NCBI GenBank assembly: GCA_947568835.1
Contig: OX387611.1
Span: 11,097,850 to 11,161,849, forward strand
Direction: 5' to 3'
Source of the DNA: Protonemura montana
Lineage: Eukaryota > Arthropoda > Insecta > Plecoptera > Nemouridae
DNA length: 64,000 nucleotides
Positions 46,439-58,576 of this stretch are shown piece after piece. Numbering within the stretch: the first letter of the stretch is position 1; each line of letters starts with the position of its first letter. The position numbers were made by a program, and so were the translations under genes. The notes under the pieces were generated by a model that saw only the letters and a list, made by a program, of their open reading frames with translations, had not been told where the DNA came from and did not search any database.

Positions 46439-47377
46439 AGTTGCTTGGAAGAGTACGTTTTAAATCAAACAAAAACAAAGAAAACACATGGAACTGGCAG
46501 GGACAGCTAGAAAGATAACATTTGAACAATTTTTACCAATTATTATAATTGATAATAATTGCATGATAGGAGAAAAAAGTCTGTGAAACGAGAGTGAGGC
46601 CATGGAAAGGTGCTGTACTGTAATTTATGTAGATATTGACCTTATATAAACGCCTCAATCCGTTGCTTAGGGGCGAAGTAGTTTGTGTCTGGCTGGCTGG
46701 GATGTCTCATTTCCTTAAATCTTTATGGAAATCGTGAAATTTGGTCGTAAAATTATTTTAATCACTATTTCAGGGTGAGTCCGAAGAGAGAAGAGGTGGA
46801 ACCCATAGTAAAAAATGAGTTGATTTAAGTCTTAGGACTTGGCCTTTGCCTTAAGACTTAGCTCAAAATGATCCGATTGAAATTAGTTTAATGAAAAATA
46901 ATGTTAAAAATCCGTAAAACGTAGAAGCAAAAATTTTAAAAAATTTTAATTTAACTTTTGAATTCAATAAATAAATAAAAGTGTATTAAAAATAATGACA
47001 CAAATAAATTAAAAAAATTGTTAACATTTGGTAAAACTTATACAACTATAAAATTGCAGAGTATTTTTGAAACAAAAATATCCAATTTGAACTTGTTTCC
47101 CTTGTTCTCCAGCGGTGACTACCAACTTCAGCAATGAAGTGTAATTGCACAACAAGTAATTGACTTTGCTACGTGCTGAAGACTAAAATGTGTGTTGTTT
47201 TTTTTTCAATTCACCAGTGGCTCATTTGCGTCGGACATTTCTAGCTGCTCGGCAATTGCTTCGTGAAAATTCCCATCAACGCCATTCGCTAAAAACAAAC
47301 TGTTCTTTGTCCGGGGGAGAAACAAATTAAAAGTCCAAAAGAACAAATTGAACCCCGAAGTCAATTACATTCTGTTT
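46439..47377. other. AT-rich non-coding stretch
   Basis: No supported gene or repeat beyond homopolymer tracts. Open frames are short and unrelated to known families. Confidence 0.4.
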
Positions 47378-47805
47378 AAAGAAACGTTTTGGTATGTAGG
47401 AAACACTGGTCGTCGTGAGATCACCGAAGTTAAACAACACTGCGCTGGGTCAGGTATTGGATGGGTGACCATCATACACATGACCAGTTCTGTTCGGGAG
47501 AGAGGTTGGAGGGATGAAAGTTAGTACAGCAACTTCACTCGCCTTGCTTATCAACCTCTCGACAGCAAGGATTTGTGGAGGAATCCTGTTGTTCGCGTTG
47601 TACCGTCCTTCGGAAGGGACGTTAAGCCAGTGGGCACCCTTGGTGCTCTTCTTCGTGCCGGAACCGGATTTCCCCTCCTCCCTTCTAGGCTAGGTTAGGT
47701 TCATTATCATCCTCATCATCATCCACTCAATCACCGATGCGATTAGACCAGTACGGCATGACCAGATGTCAAAACAATGCGTCGTTCAACACCAATAATC
47801 AATAG
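47378..47805 (+). mobile_element. 5S-rRNA-derived SINE, full length
   Basis: Plus-strand member with a single 5S-like head (GATCACCGAAGTTAAACAAC, GGTATTGGATGGGTGACC), body CCTTCGGAAGGGACGTTAAG, CATCCTCATCATCATC tract and tail. Confidence 0.82.
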
Positions 47806-48400
47806 AGAATGGTTTGCAGCACCAAGTCTTAAAATAACATCGCCCTAAATACGATTCTATTCCAGCGTGAAATTGAGAAGCAATGAAAACACGCAGAGAA
47901 ACAGAAAAAATTTCCCGCAAGAGAAAAGTAGTGGAAAAGAGTAAGAGGTGTTTTGCTAGGAGGGTGGGGGGGGGGGGGGAACTTCACTGGAAAATGTTTT
48001 CCTATGTTTTCATCGTCCTGCTGAAAAATTAGCATTACTTCCGGTTCGCTTTTCCATCAAACTCCATTTACACAAAATGCACTAAAATACACAGAAAGGC
48101 TTTCGGGATTTCATGGTTTTCTATTGGATATGAAACTTAATTAATAAGAAACTATGAATATATTCACTAAAACACATCTTCTCATGACAGGAGACTAAAG
48201 CAATAGAAGACAACTACAAAATAAAACAACATTTTTACAGAAATAAGCAAACATTGCATTGTTTAGAGAATAAGTGAGATCAAACTGATAGTCAAATGGA
48301 AAGTTTTGAAAAAATATTACCAGGCTAAATTGCTAAGCTTGCAATGAGATTGGGATAGTGATCAGGATCCACTGGATATTTTATTTTTTATGTGGAACCT
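47806..48400. other. Non-coding stretch with G homopolymer
   Basis: A run of G around 47964-47979 is the only striking feature. No gene is seen. Confidence 0.4.
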
Positions 48401-48401
48401 C

Positions 48402-48455
48402 GATACCATGATACCATGATACCATGATACCATGATACCATGATACCATGATACT
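48402..48455 (+). repeat. 8-bp microsatellite (GATACCAT)n
   Basis: About six and a half perfect tandem units of GATACCAT. Confidence 0.95.
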
Positions 48456-49510
48456 TGGGGTTCAAAGCGGTCTGGAGTAAGTTAAATTGGAGATTTCACT
48501 TTGCTCATCAATAATAATGACTCAAAATATCGATTTATGTTGATCAAATCGTTGAATTTAACATTTAATTCTATTAATTAAATGTAAACCAGTCTCAAAT
48601 GCAAGTAATCTGCGAGAAAAACAAAAAACTTAACACTGGAAACGACGGTGACTCCATCTAGTGGCATTTTCTATTTACTCCAGCCAATGCTGTTAAAAAA
48701 ACGAAGATATACACTTTAGAAATACAAGACGGAAAGGTGACCTCAGAAGCTCATAAGGTAATCTTTTCATAAGTAGAATAAATGTTTTATAATCAGGCGC
48801 TTCATTTTATAATAGACTGCCACTCAGGCTTAATTAGGATTAATCATTAATTATATATAATATAATAATATAATTAATATTATATATAATTATTAACTAT
48901 TAATCAGGATTAACCCAAAATTAATCAGCACAAGTTTAAAAAAAAAAGTTTAGGATTATTTAATAACACATTGTAAGAAAAACTATTTGAACTGGGTATT
49001 GAATGCTAAGTAAAGGGCTACTAACTAATGCTAACTAAATAACTAACTAACTAAAACTAGTGCTAAGGATATTCAAGTAGACATGAGTCTAAAAACCATC
49101 ATAATAACACATTGTTTTTAGAGTATTGATGAATTTTTAGAAAATAACGAATGCACTTGCCGCGACTGGTGTAAATATGATAGAATTTTGTGAAAGTGTA
49201 TTTTAATTTTTAATTAATTTAGTTTTTAGCATTATGACAATTTTCAACGTGAAAATAACTACTGTTTTTTGTTTTTACGAAAGGGCACGAACCGGCATAC
49301 GATACAATGAAATGTATAAATATAAATAAAATAAATATTTATTTCTTCACAAAGACAGTTTAATATTAGCGCTGGGACTCTGTCCAAGCCTACGAAGCCA
49401 ATGTTTTAACACAGCTTATCGACTGTCGACAGCACGTGTGCCTGAAGTGAGGTTTAAAGCGTTCCCTAGACAGAGATCACTTTTAAGAAAGTCGAGTCCT
49501 GGACATAAGA
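48456..49510. other. Non-coding stretch with receptor-flank-like sequence
   Basis: An AT palindrome (TAATTATATATAATAT and its complement) lies near 48848-48893. From about 48975 to 49130, GAACTGGGTATTGAATGCTAA and AAGTAGACATGAGTCTAAAAA resemble the 3' flanks of the receptors. No receptor coding sequence accompanies them. Confidence 0.35.
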
Positions 49511-49511
49511 A

Positions 49512-49592
49512 GGGTGGGTGGGTAAAGTGGGTGGAATGGGTGGAGTGGGTGGAGTGGGTGGGTAAAGTGGGTGGAATGGGTGGAGTGGGAGG
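49512..49592 (+). repeat. G-rich minisatellite with G-quadruplex motif
   Basis: Imperfect GGGTGGAGT/GGGTGGAAT units, with GGGTGGGTAAAGTGGG duplicated about 44 bp apart. Four GGG runs with short loops fit the usual G-quadruplex pattern. The open frames on both strands are artefacts. Confidence 0.8.
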
Positions 49593-50440
49593 ATTCAACC
49601 CCTCGGAGACCAATTCAAGAAATAGGCCGACAATTATACCCCAAGCTGTTTAGCTCTGCGTATCCAATTGGTTGAGTCCGTTTGCTCAACATCAAGGATG
49701 TAGAAAGAGAGAAAATATAGGGAAACACAAAAGACAGAGAGAGACAGAAGTTGTGTCAATGTCCAAGAATAGCTAAGATATTAAACCTAACGTTTATGTT
49801 TCTAATATTTGATTTGATCTTTTCTAGTTAATTCGTTCCGGGCAGTAAAATATGTATTTTTTTTTGGCAATCGAAAACTGTGCCACTATTTTTAAATCGT
49901 AATTATTTAATGATTAATTGGTTATTTTGGATTATACATTTCTATGCCAATCGCATTCGATCAGCGGAATGTGCAGATTTGATTTATAATAAAATACCAT
50001 ACAAAACATTGGTGCACGCAACATAAATGCATTGGAGTTAATAAATCTTGATGTAGATACTATAAAAAAATACAGATATGATTTGAATTATGTGATTGCA
50101 GTTATTGGTTCTATACAACAATCGTTTCTAATGCTTCGATTGGTTTTTAAAGCACTTAATTACTTCTATTCTGGGACTGGATCCGTTGAACAGAGTTTCA
50201 GCTTCTCCATTTTTAATTTGGGGATAAAGTTGTTATCACCATGGCAACAAGTCCTGCAAGAGGGAAATCTCTTTAAATTTGAAACTATTTTTTTATTTTT
50301 TGTTGTGAGAAAATAATGAACACGTATTTTTTTATTTTCTTCTCAATCTAATTTTCAATAAAATATCTCTGTTTAAAATGTTTGCGTTTGAATCTCGTAC
50401 GAAAACGAGGGTCGCCATTTTTTATGACATGAAGTGAAAT
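49593..50440. other. AT-rich non-coding stretch
   Basis: A 94-codon frame (50032-50316) lacks an ATG at its start and any family resemblance, and is not accepted as a gene. Confidence 0.35.
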
Positions 50441-50441
50441 C

Positions 50442-50502
50442 TGACGTCAGTATGACGTCAAAAAACAGAAGCGAACGCAAAGGAAACAACAAAATGACGT
50501 CA
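50442..50502. promoter_or_regulatory. Three perfect CRE-like palindromes
   Basis: TGACGTCA occurs at 50442-50449, 50453-50460 and 50495-50502, i.e. three copies in 61 bp of AT-rich DNA. This is the binding site of CREB/ATF bZIP factors. No transcription unit next to it was identified. Confidence 0.45.
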
Positions 50503-50820
50503 GAACTACGTGTAGTTAATCACAGCCCGTTTTAATCCCGCCACGAGAATTCATATTTTAGCCATTCTTAAAACAAATAGAAATAGAAAAGTTATGATCG
50601 GATTATAAAAAGAAAAAATACTTCAGATTTTATTTTAAATGCGTATTTGAACACAAGGATAATAATTAAATAATAATCTTAATGAGATTTCCCTATTCTG
50701 CAAACATCATTAGTAGTTGGCTGATTACATTATATATATTTTTGAAATCTGCTTTGTTGATACAGCTTTCTAGGTATTTAATGAAAAACGCTTGCAATAT
50801 GATTAACTCTATGATTAACT

Positions 50821-51206
50821 CCTAGACGCAACCCGCATAGCAAACATGGCTCCTCCACTTACAATTCCTAGACGCAACCCGCATAGCAAACATGGCTCCT
50901 CCACTTACAATTCCTAGATGCAACCCGCATAACAAACCCGTCTCCTCCACTCACAACTCCTAGACGCAACCCGCATAGCAAACATGGCTCCTCCACTTAC
51001 AATTCCTAGACGCAACCCGCATAGCAAACATGGCTCCTCCACTTACAATTCCTAGATGCAACCCGCATAACAAACCCGTCTCCTCCACTCACAACTCCTA
51101 GACGCAACCCGCATAGCAAACATGGCTCCTCCACTTACAATCCCTAGACGCAACCCGCATAGCAAACCCGGCACCTCCACTTAAAACTCCTAGACGCAAC
51201 CCGCTG
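50821..51206 (+). repeat. 46-bp minisatellite, about 8.4 units
   Basis: Units begin CCTAGACGCAACCCGCATAG at 50821, 50867, 50913, 50959 and so on to 51189, exactly 46 bp apart. A three-unit (138-bp) higher-order pattern is visible: two GACGC/ACATGGC units followed by one GATGC/CCCGTC unit, repeated twice. Two degenerate units also lie at 1901-1992. Confidence 0.95.
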
Positions 51207-52905
51207 TACAATTTTAAATTTACATGAATTTCTCTGTGACCGGCTCAAACTTTAATCTAGAAAGCCAGTTTCTTTGCTTTTGAAGTACATTTTGTCCCCC
51301 TAATATAATTATATCGTCTTTCACCACTAATAATACGCTTCATTAGGTAGCTTCATTATTCCCAATTCATCTGAACGCGGAAAGTTAATTTAAGACGGCC
51401 TTGTTCCGTCCCATTTCCTGTCCCAAGGACACCCGTAGTTTGCCGAACGTTGCCGGAATGAGTCGAGTGTAATAATTATGTGCCTAAAATGATGATCGTG
51501 ACTATTCCTTGGCGAAGTTGATTAGTATAAAATAGCGTATTTTAGAGAAGCCTCGAGGTTCAAGGAGTTTGTTGTCTTCTGAGGAGGAATCTTTGGTACG
51601 CAGGTTAATGGGCTGCAATTTTTAACCCACAGAGCTGAGTTATCATTGAGAAGAAATTTTGTGCTATCCGTGGTTTGCTATTAATGTACTGAGTTTCCAA
51701 GAAGACTATCTTGACTGATCCACCCCACCGTAAATAAGCCATAAAAGAAAATAACTTATACATCTTTTAAACCTTAAATAAATAAACCTTGTACCTTATT
51801 TACTTGATATAAATACAAACACTTTACTTTAAAAAACGTGTTAGTAATTAATATACTCTGTGAAATTTCATTTTTTTTTACATTTTTACGTTTTTAAAAC
51901 GAATGAAAAGTTAATTAAGATCTAATTTACTTCAGGATATTGGCGGGACTGATTGTGTCTTAATTCGCTGCAAGCTTGCATTTAATTGAAATTAATAACG
52001 TATGCTGGGAACGAATTATTACAAAAAAATAAAACATTGCGCAGTTTAAAAATCTGAACAACAGGGTCATAAAAATGATCCTAAAATAACAACAAAATAT
52101 GTAGCGGCTCTTTTCAGATTCATCGAATACATCCTAATTAAACTTAACGGCGAATGCAACAAAAAAAAGACAGGTAAAGCAAAATATAGATGAAAGAATT
52201 TGTTTATTTGAAAAGAGTTTGTAAGAAAATATCATGTTACATAATTAAAAGCGTTGGTGAAGAACAAATTAATTAAAAATTGGCTATAAGCTGTAAAAAA
52301 AATGATATCAAATGGTTTACGGGTGAAAAAAAATGCATAAACAGAGTCTAATCTAATTGCCTACCAAATTCCAACTGCAGAATAACATGCCTCATAAAAA
52401 AAGTAAATTCATGATCTATCTTAAGCAACAGAAAAGCTTCACCTTAATCGAAAGCTGAAATCAAATAACACCAACTAAGGGTAAAATCTAACTATGCTAA
52501 TTACTCTAAACTTGTTTGTACAATAAGGTTTAAGTGCTTCACAAGAAAGGGAACCCGAAACGAGATACGGTAGCCTGCCCAGCTGAAACTTCTGCTCAGC
52601 AAACCAACCAAAACACAGTGTCGTGTAGCGCTAGTATCACTAGCGCAAACACCCAAATATCGCTGGAAACACATTCGCTGACTCCAAATGCATACAAACC
52701 CTCCAACCCCTCCCACCCAAACAACCACAACACTCCAACACTATTGACTATCAAATTAATTCAACCTTCGCTGCCATACGCAATTAGTACAATGACCTAT
52801 CCCACTGATTTCTGTCTACAGCCGTGGATAACAGTCGTGGAAATTCAAGGAAAGAACTGCCGACTTACTGGTAAATAAAACCACAAAAAAGATATTTCAC
52901 AGTGA
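51207..52905. other. Non-coding stretch
   Basis: No supported gene. A frame at 52534-52878 starts with GTG and ends in low-complexity Pro/Ser/Asn sequence; it has no homology that I recognise. Confidence 0.35.
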
Positions 52906-52909
52906 TGGT

Positions 52910-53438
52910 GATTATCTTCTGGATTGGAAACGAGTCCACAGGATGCGCTATCCACGCAAGTGTGTACATACCAGTGGGTTACACAGGTAGAATAGGGGAG
53001 ATCGAAGACCACACTGGCTTGGAAACCAGTCCACGGGATGCGCTATCCACGCAAGTGTGTACAGACCAGTGGGTTACACAGGTAGAATAGGGGAGATTGA
53101 AGACCCCACTGGCTTGGAAACCAGTCCACGGGATGCGCTATCCACGCAAGTTTGTACAGACCAGTGGGTTACACAGGTAGAATAGGGGAGATCGAAGAAC
53201 ACACTGGCTTGGAAACCAGTCCACGGGATGCGCTTCCACGCAAGTGTGTTCAGACCAGTGGGTTGCACAGGTAGAATAGGGGAGATTAAAGACCACACTG
53301 ACTTGGAAACCAGTCCACGGGATGCGCTATCTACGCAAGTGTGTACAGACCAGTGGGTTACACAGGTAGAATAGGGGAGATCGAAGACCACACTGGCTTG
53401 GAAACCAGTCCACGGGATGCGCTATCCACGCAAGAACG
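52910..53438 (+). repeat. 95-bp minisatellite, about 5.6 units
   Basis: Units with GGAAACCAGTCCACGGGATG, CGCTATCCACGCAAGTGTG and CAGTGGGTTACACAGGTAG repeat every 95 bp (landmark at 53015, 53110, 53205, 53299, 53394). Frames across it are periodic artefacts. Confidence 0.95.
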
Positions 53439-53900
53439 GAGAGATCAGTTACCATTTTGGTCCGATTCGAGCCACTGAAAATCCAACCCGAAGAGAAAGT
53501 CGTTTGCACACTCAGAGAGAGGAAGAGAGAGTCTTCGTTTTGTGATCATAAACTTTTATAGGTCGTGTCGTAGCGCTTGAAGACAGTGGAGCGCGGAAAG
53601 TAAGAGATTTCCTCTAGCGAGCGGTTGTTGCCCCCCGATGGCGATTGCGGCCTTTCTTAAGAATTATTCTTTGCAATTAAACAATTCTAAATTTAAATAT
53701 TGATGCATAGAAAAAGGTCGATAAGGTCAACATCAATTAAGATTTATTGACCACGAGTCCTCTGCGAGAAATAAAATAATAAAATACCTTCACATTCCAA
53801 ATTATTTCATGTCTGTATGGTTTTTGGTTTTTCTGGTGATTTCACGAGGCAACTGAAACCAGCAAGTGATGGATGAAAAGGGAGCCGGACTGGAAAAATT

Positions 53901-53955
53901 AGCAACGGAACCGGGATACGAACCCGGAACCTCCCAATTGAGCTATCCGGGCAGA
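53901..53955 (-). repeat. tRNA-Lys-like fragment, inverted partner
   Basis: The minus strand reads GCCCGGATAGCTCAATTGGG, then directly CCGGGTTCGTATCCCGG. The A-box and T-arm regions are present but the anticodon arm is missing. It faces the copy at 54017. Confidence 0.6.
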
Positions 53956-54016
53956 CATATTCCCGTTTTTTCAGGGTGGGATAAGGGATCCCCCTCAAAG
54001 GGGAAGAGGCCGAGGT

Positions 54017-54092
54017 GCCCGGATAGCTCAGTTGGCTCAGTTGGAGCACCAGACCAGCGATTAGAGGTGCCGGGTTTGTACCCCAGTTCAGT
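54017..54092 (+). repeat. tRNA-Lys-like pseudogene or SINE head
   Basis: GCCCGGATAGCTCAGTTGG matches the 5' half of animal tRNA-Lys. A 9-bp piece CTCAGTTGG is duplicated and the anticodon arm is degraded, but a B-box-like GCCGGGTTTGTACCCC remains. Probably a SINE or pseudogene, not a working tRNA. Confidence 0.6.
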
Positions 54093-54145
54093 TGGACATT
54101 TTTTTCAGTCTAGCTCGCCTTCTATTTCGTAATTATCTATTTTAT

Positions 54146-54430
54146 TGAATAATAATAATAATTCTTTATTGTCTCTTTGATCCAGTCAATATAAGACAGT
54201 CAACAAATATAATCAGACAATCACAATCTGAAACATAATACCAAATAAAACTATATTAAAAAGTCAGTCGTCAAAAAATTCTGCAGTAGAATAAAAACAT
54301 TTGTCTATGAGATATTTCTTTAAAATCAATTTAAAATAAGTATCATAAATACTGGTTGAATTGAAGAAACAACGGTGAGGTTAACATCAATAAAGATTAT
54401 ATGAGCGTTCATCTGTGAGATTTAGCAGAA
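54146..54430 (-). mobile_element. LINE 3'-end fragment
   Basis: Minus strand: FNSTSIYDTYFKLILKKYLI, then DKCFYSTAEFFDD and a stop, as in the last residues of the other LINE fragments here. The tail is an (AAT)n tract at 54146-54162 on the plus strand. Confidence 0.65.
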
Positions 54431-56635
54431 TTAGATTAATGGACATTTGAAATTACTTCGCCTTTCGACGACCACCATTGTTTGTCAGTAAAATAGTTAC
54501 GACAGTTTAACAGTGATTCGTTAAGAACTTACTTTTTTGTTGTTGTCATTTGTTTGACAATCAGAAATAGTTTGTTCATTTGTTACCAATTTTTTAGTCA
54601 GTTTGGGTACCGCTATCAAAAAAAAACACTGAAAATGTTCGCCAAATGATAAAATGCCGTTAACCTTTAAATTTTCCTAATTTTCCAGATATTTTCAAAT
54701 TTTTTTCAATTTTTCGGCCTCCGCCACTGAAATCATACAGCAAGTAGCTTCGTTCTGCATTCACGCATGCGTGTCGCTTGCATCGTGCCATACGCGATTT
54801 AATCTCGAGTATAATCAACGCTCGCATGGCTTTAATTATTTCCATTACAGCTTTGGGTTTCTGTGGCAGTGAAACGAGTGCGTATCTTTATTATATAATA
54901 ACAGTTTTAGTGTTCGAGTGCAAGGCATTGGATGGGTGATGCTGCGTGCATAGAGATTGCTGACTTTGGCAGGGAAATTGCGGCTGTTTTACCTCTCAAG
55001 TGGTATTCCATGTCTACTTGCCGGTAAGACAAAGTTCAGTTGTGAATTTATCCATTTTGTTACAGAACGAAAACAATATAAAGAATGTGAAATAGGAAAA
55101 TATAGAAAAATATAAAATTGCATAAATTGCAAATGGTATTTGTTTATCTATGTAATTTCCTAAAAGTTAGTAACCAGATGAAAATGATCCAGATTTCATA
55201 GTTAACAATCTTCTTGACTCTTTGTTAAATTGGGAGTTAAATTAATTGTCATGACAACAACCAATCACAGGCAGTGAAAGTCAGCTGTTTCAGTGAGTTA
55301 AGAGGATTAACTCTGAGTTGAAAAATATACAAAGCTAAAAACCAATAAAAATGACACTATTTGAAATGGGTTTTGAATGCTAAGTTTCCCGACAACTAAA
55401 TTTCCTGACGTTTCGTAACATATACCTGTTACTTCTTTAAGGGTTAGAGCAGTCCTGACAATTTTCCAATAACAAAAGAACCACATAAAATTATAACAAT
55501 TACCAAGTTCAAGCTTCCTAAATGCATCTAAATAAAATAATCAGAGTCAATAACTAAAAAACTAACGTTTAAATAGTTTTTGTTAAAACTAGTGCTAACG
55601 CTAAATCAAGTAGACATGATTCTCTGCCAACACACATTCGTTGCAAACCAATCCGTAGCTACTTTTTGGTCTTCACGTTAGAATAATGTGTAAATAAATA
55701 AATATAAATACATATTTGAATCATGAGATATTTATTATAATTTGAATTATAAATGATGAGAATGGATGAAGAAATATTGCCAAGAAAGATTTTAAGCTTG
55801 GAATATGAGAGAACGCTTTAAGACCAGTACCTCGTGGCCTACATTCAGAAAGATTGGGTTGCATTACAAAAGGATTAATTGTCGTTTATTTTGAATCACT
55901 AGCGAACTAGAATTTATTGCAATTTATTGCAATTTATTATTATTGCAAAATAATGAGTGTTTAATTATTCTCTAAAACTAAAAAATTTATTTATTGTTTG
56001 AAGAGGAACTTTATAATGATATTTCTCTACCGTACATGATCAACAACGCGTTCGTTTTTAACTTCCTCGTAGTACGGTTTAATATTTAAAAAATTATCAT
56101 TTTGTTAGCAAATTTCAGATAAACGGCTATAAATTAGATCTTCACAAGTAGATAGCCTGTCATAAGTAATTAATTCGTAATTAAAAACGGTTCGATCTCA
56201 TCAAATTTGTGTCGCACAAAATGTAATTGGATCGCCATAAACTCGTGAGAATTTGTCCGAAATCGAAACGAATTTACCAACTAGAAAAACAACAACATAT
56301 CGAAAGCAAAACAAAAATGAGCTCGAGTGCGCGTCACGTAGAAATATTCCCAAGACAAATTTCGTGTCAGAAAAAGAGATCTGAATTTACGCTCCGCTCC
56401 GAGATTTTTTCACAACAAAAAAACAACGAGCTGGAAAAATGCAAAAAAAACGAGACGTGTCGGAAGGAAAACTTTTTGATAATTTCATGCTTGCCAACAA
56501 ATCAAGTTACACGCTAGATTTTCAGCGGAAAACTTTGCTCACTTGTACAGTGGCGGCTTCATTGTAGAAGTAGATGATACTCTAGTGATGAAGCTAGAAG
56601 CTAGTGGTGGGAACATAAGGTAAACCCGGTGCCTA
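54431..56635. other. AT-rich non-coding stretch
   Basis: At about 55360-55460, GGGTTTTGAATGCTAAGTTTC, AACTAAATTTCCTGAC and GCAGTCCTGACAATTTTCC resemble the receptor 3' flanks (43945-44020 and 44485-44510). No receptor exon is nearby. The 96-codon frame at 56227-56517 begins with TTG, is basic and was not recognised. Confidence 0.35.
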
Positions 56636-56636
56636 C

Positions 56637-57312
56637 ACCCGTCCAACAGCACCAAGGACCGGCCACCGCTTAGCCTTGTCACTTTGACACACTGTGTTGG
56701 CTGCTCCTGTCCAACAGCACCAAGGACCGGCCACCGCTTAGCCTTGTCACTTTGACACACTGTGTTGGCTGCTCCTGTCCAACAGCACCAAGGACCGGCC
56801 ACCGCTTAGCCTTGTCACTTTGACACACTGTGTTGGCTGCTTCTGTCCAACAGCACCAAGGACCGGCCACCGCTTAGCCTTGTCACTTTGACACACTGTG
56901 TTGGCTGCTCCTGTCCAACAGCACCAAGGACCGGCCACCGCTTAGCCTTGACCTTTTGACACACTGTGTTGGCTGCTTCTGTCCAACAGCACCAAGGACC
57001 GGCCACCGCTTAGCCTTGACCTTTTGACACACTGTGTTGGCTGCTTCTGTCCAACAACACCAAGGACCGGCCACCGCTTAGCCTTGTCACTTTGACACAC
57101 TGTGTTGGCTGCTTCTGTCCAACAGCACCAAGGACCGGTCACCGCTTAGCCTTGTCACTTTGACACACTGTGTTGGCTGCTTCTGTCCAACAGCACCAAG
57201 GACCGGCCACCGCTTAGCCTCGTCCCTTTGACACACTGTGTTAGCTGCTCCTGTCTAACAGCACCAAGGACCGGCCACCGCTTAGCTTTGTCCCTTTGAC
57301 TCGCTGTGTTGG
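56637..57312 (+). repeat. 68-bp minisatellite, about 10 units
   Basis: Units with GTCCAACAGCACCAAGGACC, GGCCACCGCTTAGCCTTG and GACACACTGTGTTGGCTGC repeat every 68 bp from 56641. The nested minus-strand frames of about 63 codons are artefacts offset by 68. Confidence 0.97.
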
Positions 57313-58575
57313 CACAGACTTAATTGTTGCCTGTGAATGACAATGTCTGTACACGGTTAATTAGTTTTGTAAGCTTCAGTGAGAACCGTGTTATTTTAGA
57401 ACGTCTGTAAAACATGTTTTTGTTGTTTGAAGTCTACACAAAAATTATGACAGAGCTGGCCCGGGCGGAAAAGGTGCTGGAAATTAGTCTGCTCCTGTCT
57501 AACAGCACAAAATACTGCTGACAGCATGCCACGGAAAATGTTGTGAACGCCCAGATATAAGCGTAAACCTTAAGCTGCCGCGTAAAATAATTTAACAGTT
57601 AAATCCCTCTACCGTCGAGTTCAAAGGTATCATGAGAGGGCTAGCGATAATGTCAAACTTTGTGCTGAGCAAACGATCCGGTATTTCGTTACCTTTGGTG
57701 ACCACTAGGTGGCGTTTGCGGTTGGCTTTTAGCAATAAACCTAAACAATTAACTAATTCAAGTCAAAATATCGATACATGTGTATCAATTGTTTAAATAT
57801 GGTCTAATATAGATAAATTAAGAGTAAACCAGGCTTAAATTCTAGTAAGCTTAAAGAAAAAAACCATGTATATTTTCTAAATACTCGAAACATCGGTGTT
57901 TTCCTCGTTTTACTCAATTTTTATTCATAAATTAGTCATTTGGCGGCCATTTTTCGCGAAGACAGTTACATAGATAAGCTTGTAAATAAAAAAAACTCGT
58001 AATGAGAAACAAACAATTCCCTGCAAGGCTTTTTTTTTATAAAACGTATCGCCACTGTGACGGCCATTGTTGAGCTCTTGAACATTTCGCCAGAGCGAAC
58101 GCTCGTATCTCTCGTTGCGTCTCGTTCCCGACGCAAAGTTAGCCTCGTCCGCGTAGCGCTTGATTTCCAACGCGTGTAATATTTCTCATCGTTGTTTTAT
58201 CTTGTTCCTCGTCGACTAGAAGCTGAGCGTAATTGCAGAGAATGAAACTTCGGCGCCTAGTTCTATGATCTCCGAGTGTCACGTTTAGAACGTCACAGGG
58301 GACAAGTGAGTCATTGCCCTAAAGCAAACAAAAGTCATTTGTCTTTCACGAGTACGAGATTATTGTCTTTGTTTGAATTTGTCTGGCGACGGCTGGAATA
58401 AATGTGTTATATGCCTGTGATGTTTTTTTTTTTTTTTTTAATTGCGTTTCACTGTCTCTACAAAAATAAAAATGCAATTTAAATTTGATTTTGTAATTAA
58501 AGTTGATTGATTCGTATGTGATTTTTAATGTCACACTGTTTTGACGATTTGCCAGGAGGCAGCAACGATTTTAAA
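57313..58575. other. Non-coding stretch
   Basis: An isolated scrap GCTCCTGTCTAACAGCAC at 57492 belongs to the 68-bp family. An 81-codon minus-strand frame at 57925-58170 lies in a slightly GC-richer patch (58060-58300), but no product is recognised. Confidence 0.35.
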
Positions 58576-58576
58576 T

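Noticed and set aside
49438..49653. Coding frames across the G-rich minisatellite
   Set aside because: Repetitive translation (Trp-Val-Glu or Pro-Thr-His) from a short repeat, open on both strands.
53874..54132. 88-codon protein at the tRNA-Lys-like pair
   Set aside because: The frame runs through two tRNA-like sequences in opposite orientation and has no family resemblance.
56539..57142. Ladder of Cys/Trp-rich minus-strand frames of about 63 codons
   Set aside because: They are offset by exactly 68 bp and are shifted readings of the minisatellite; the same holds for 63544-63996.
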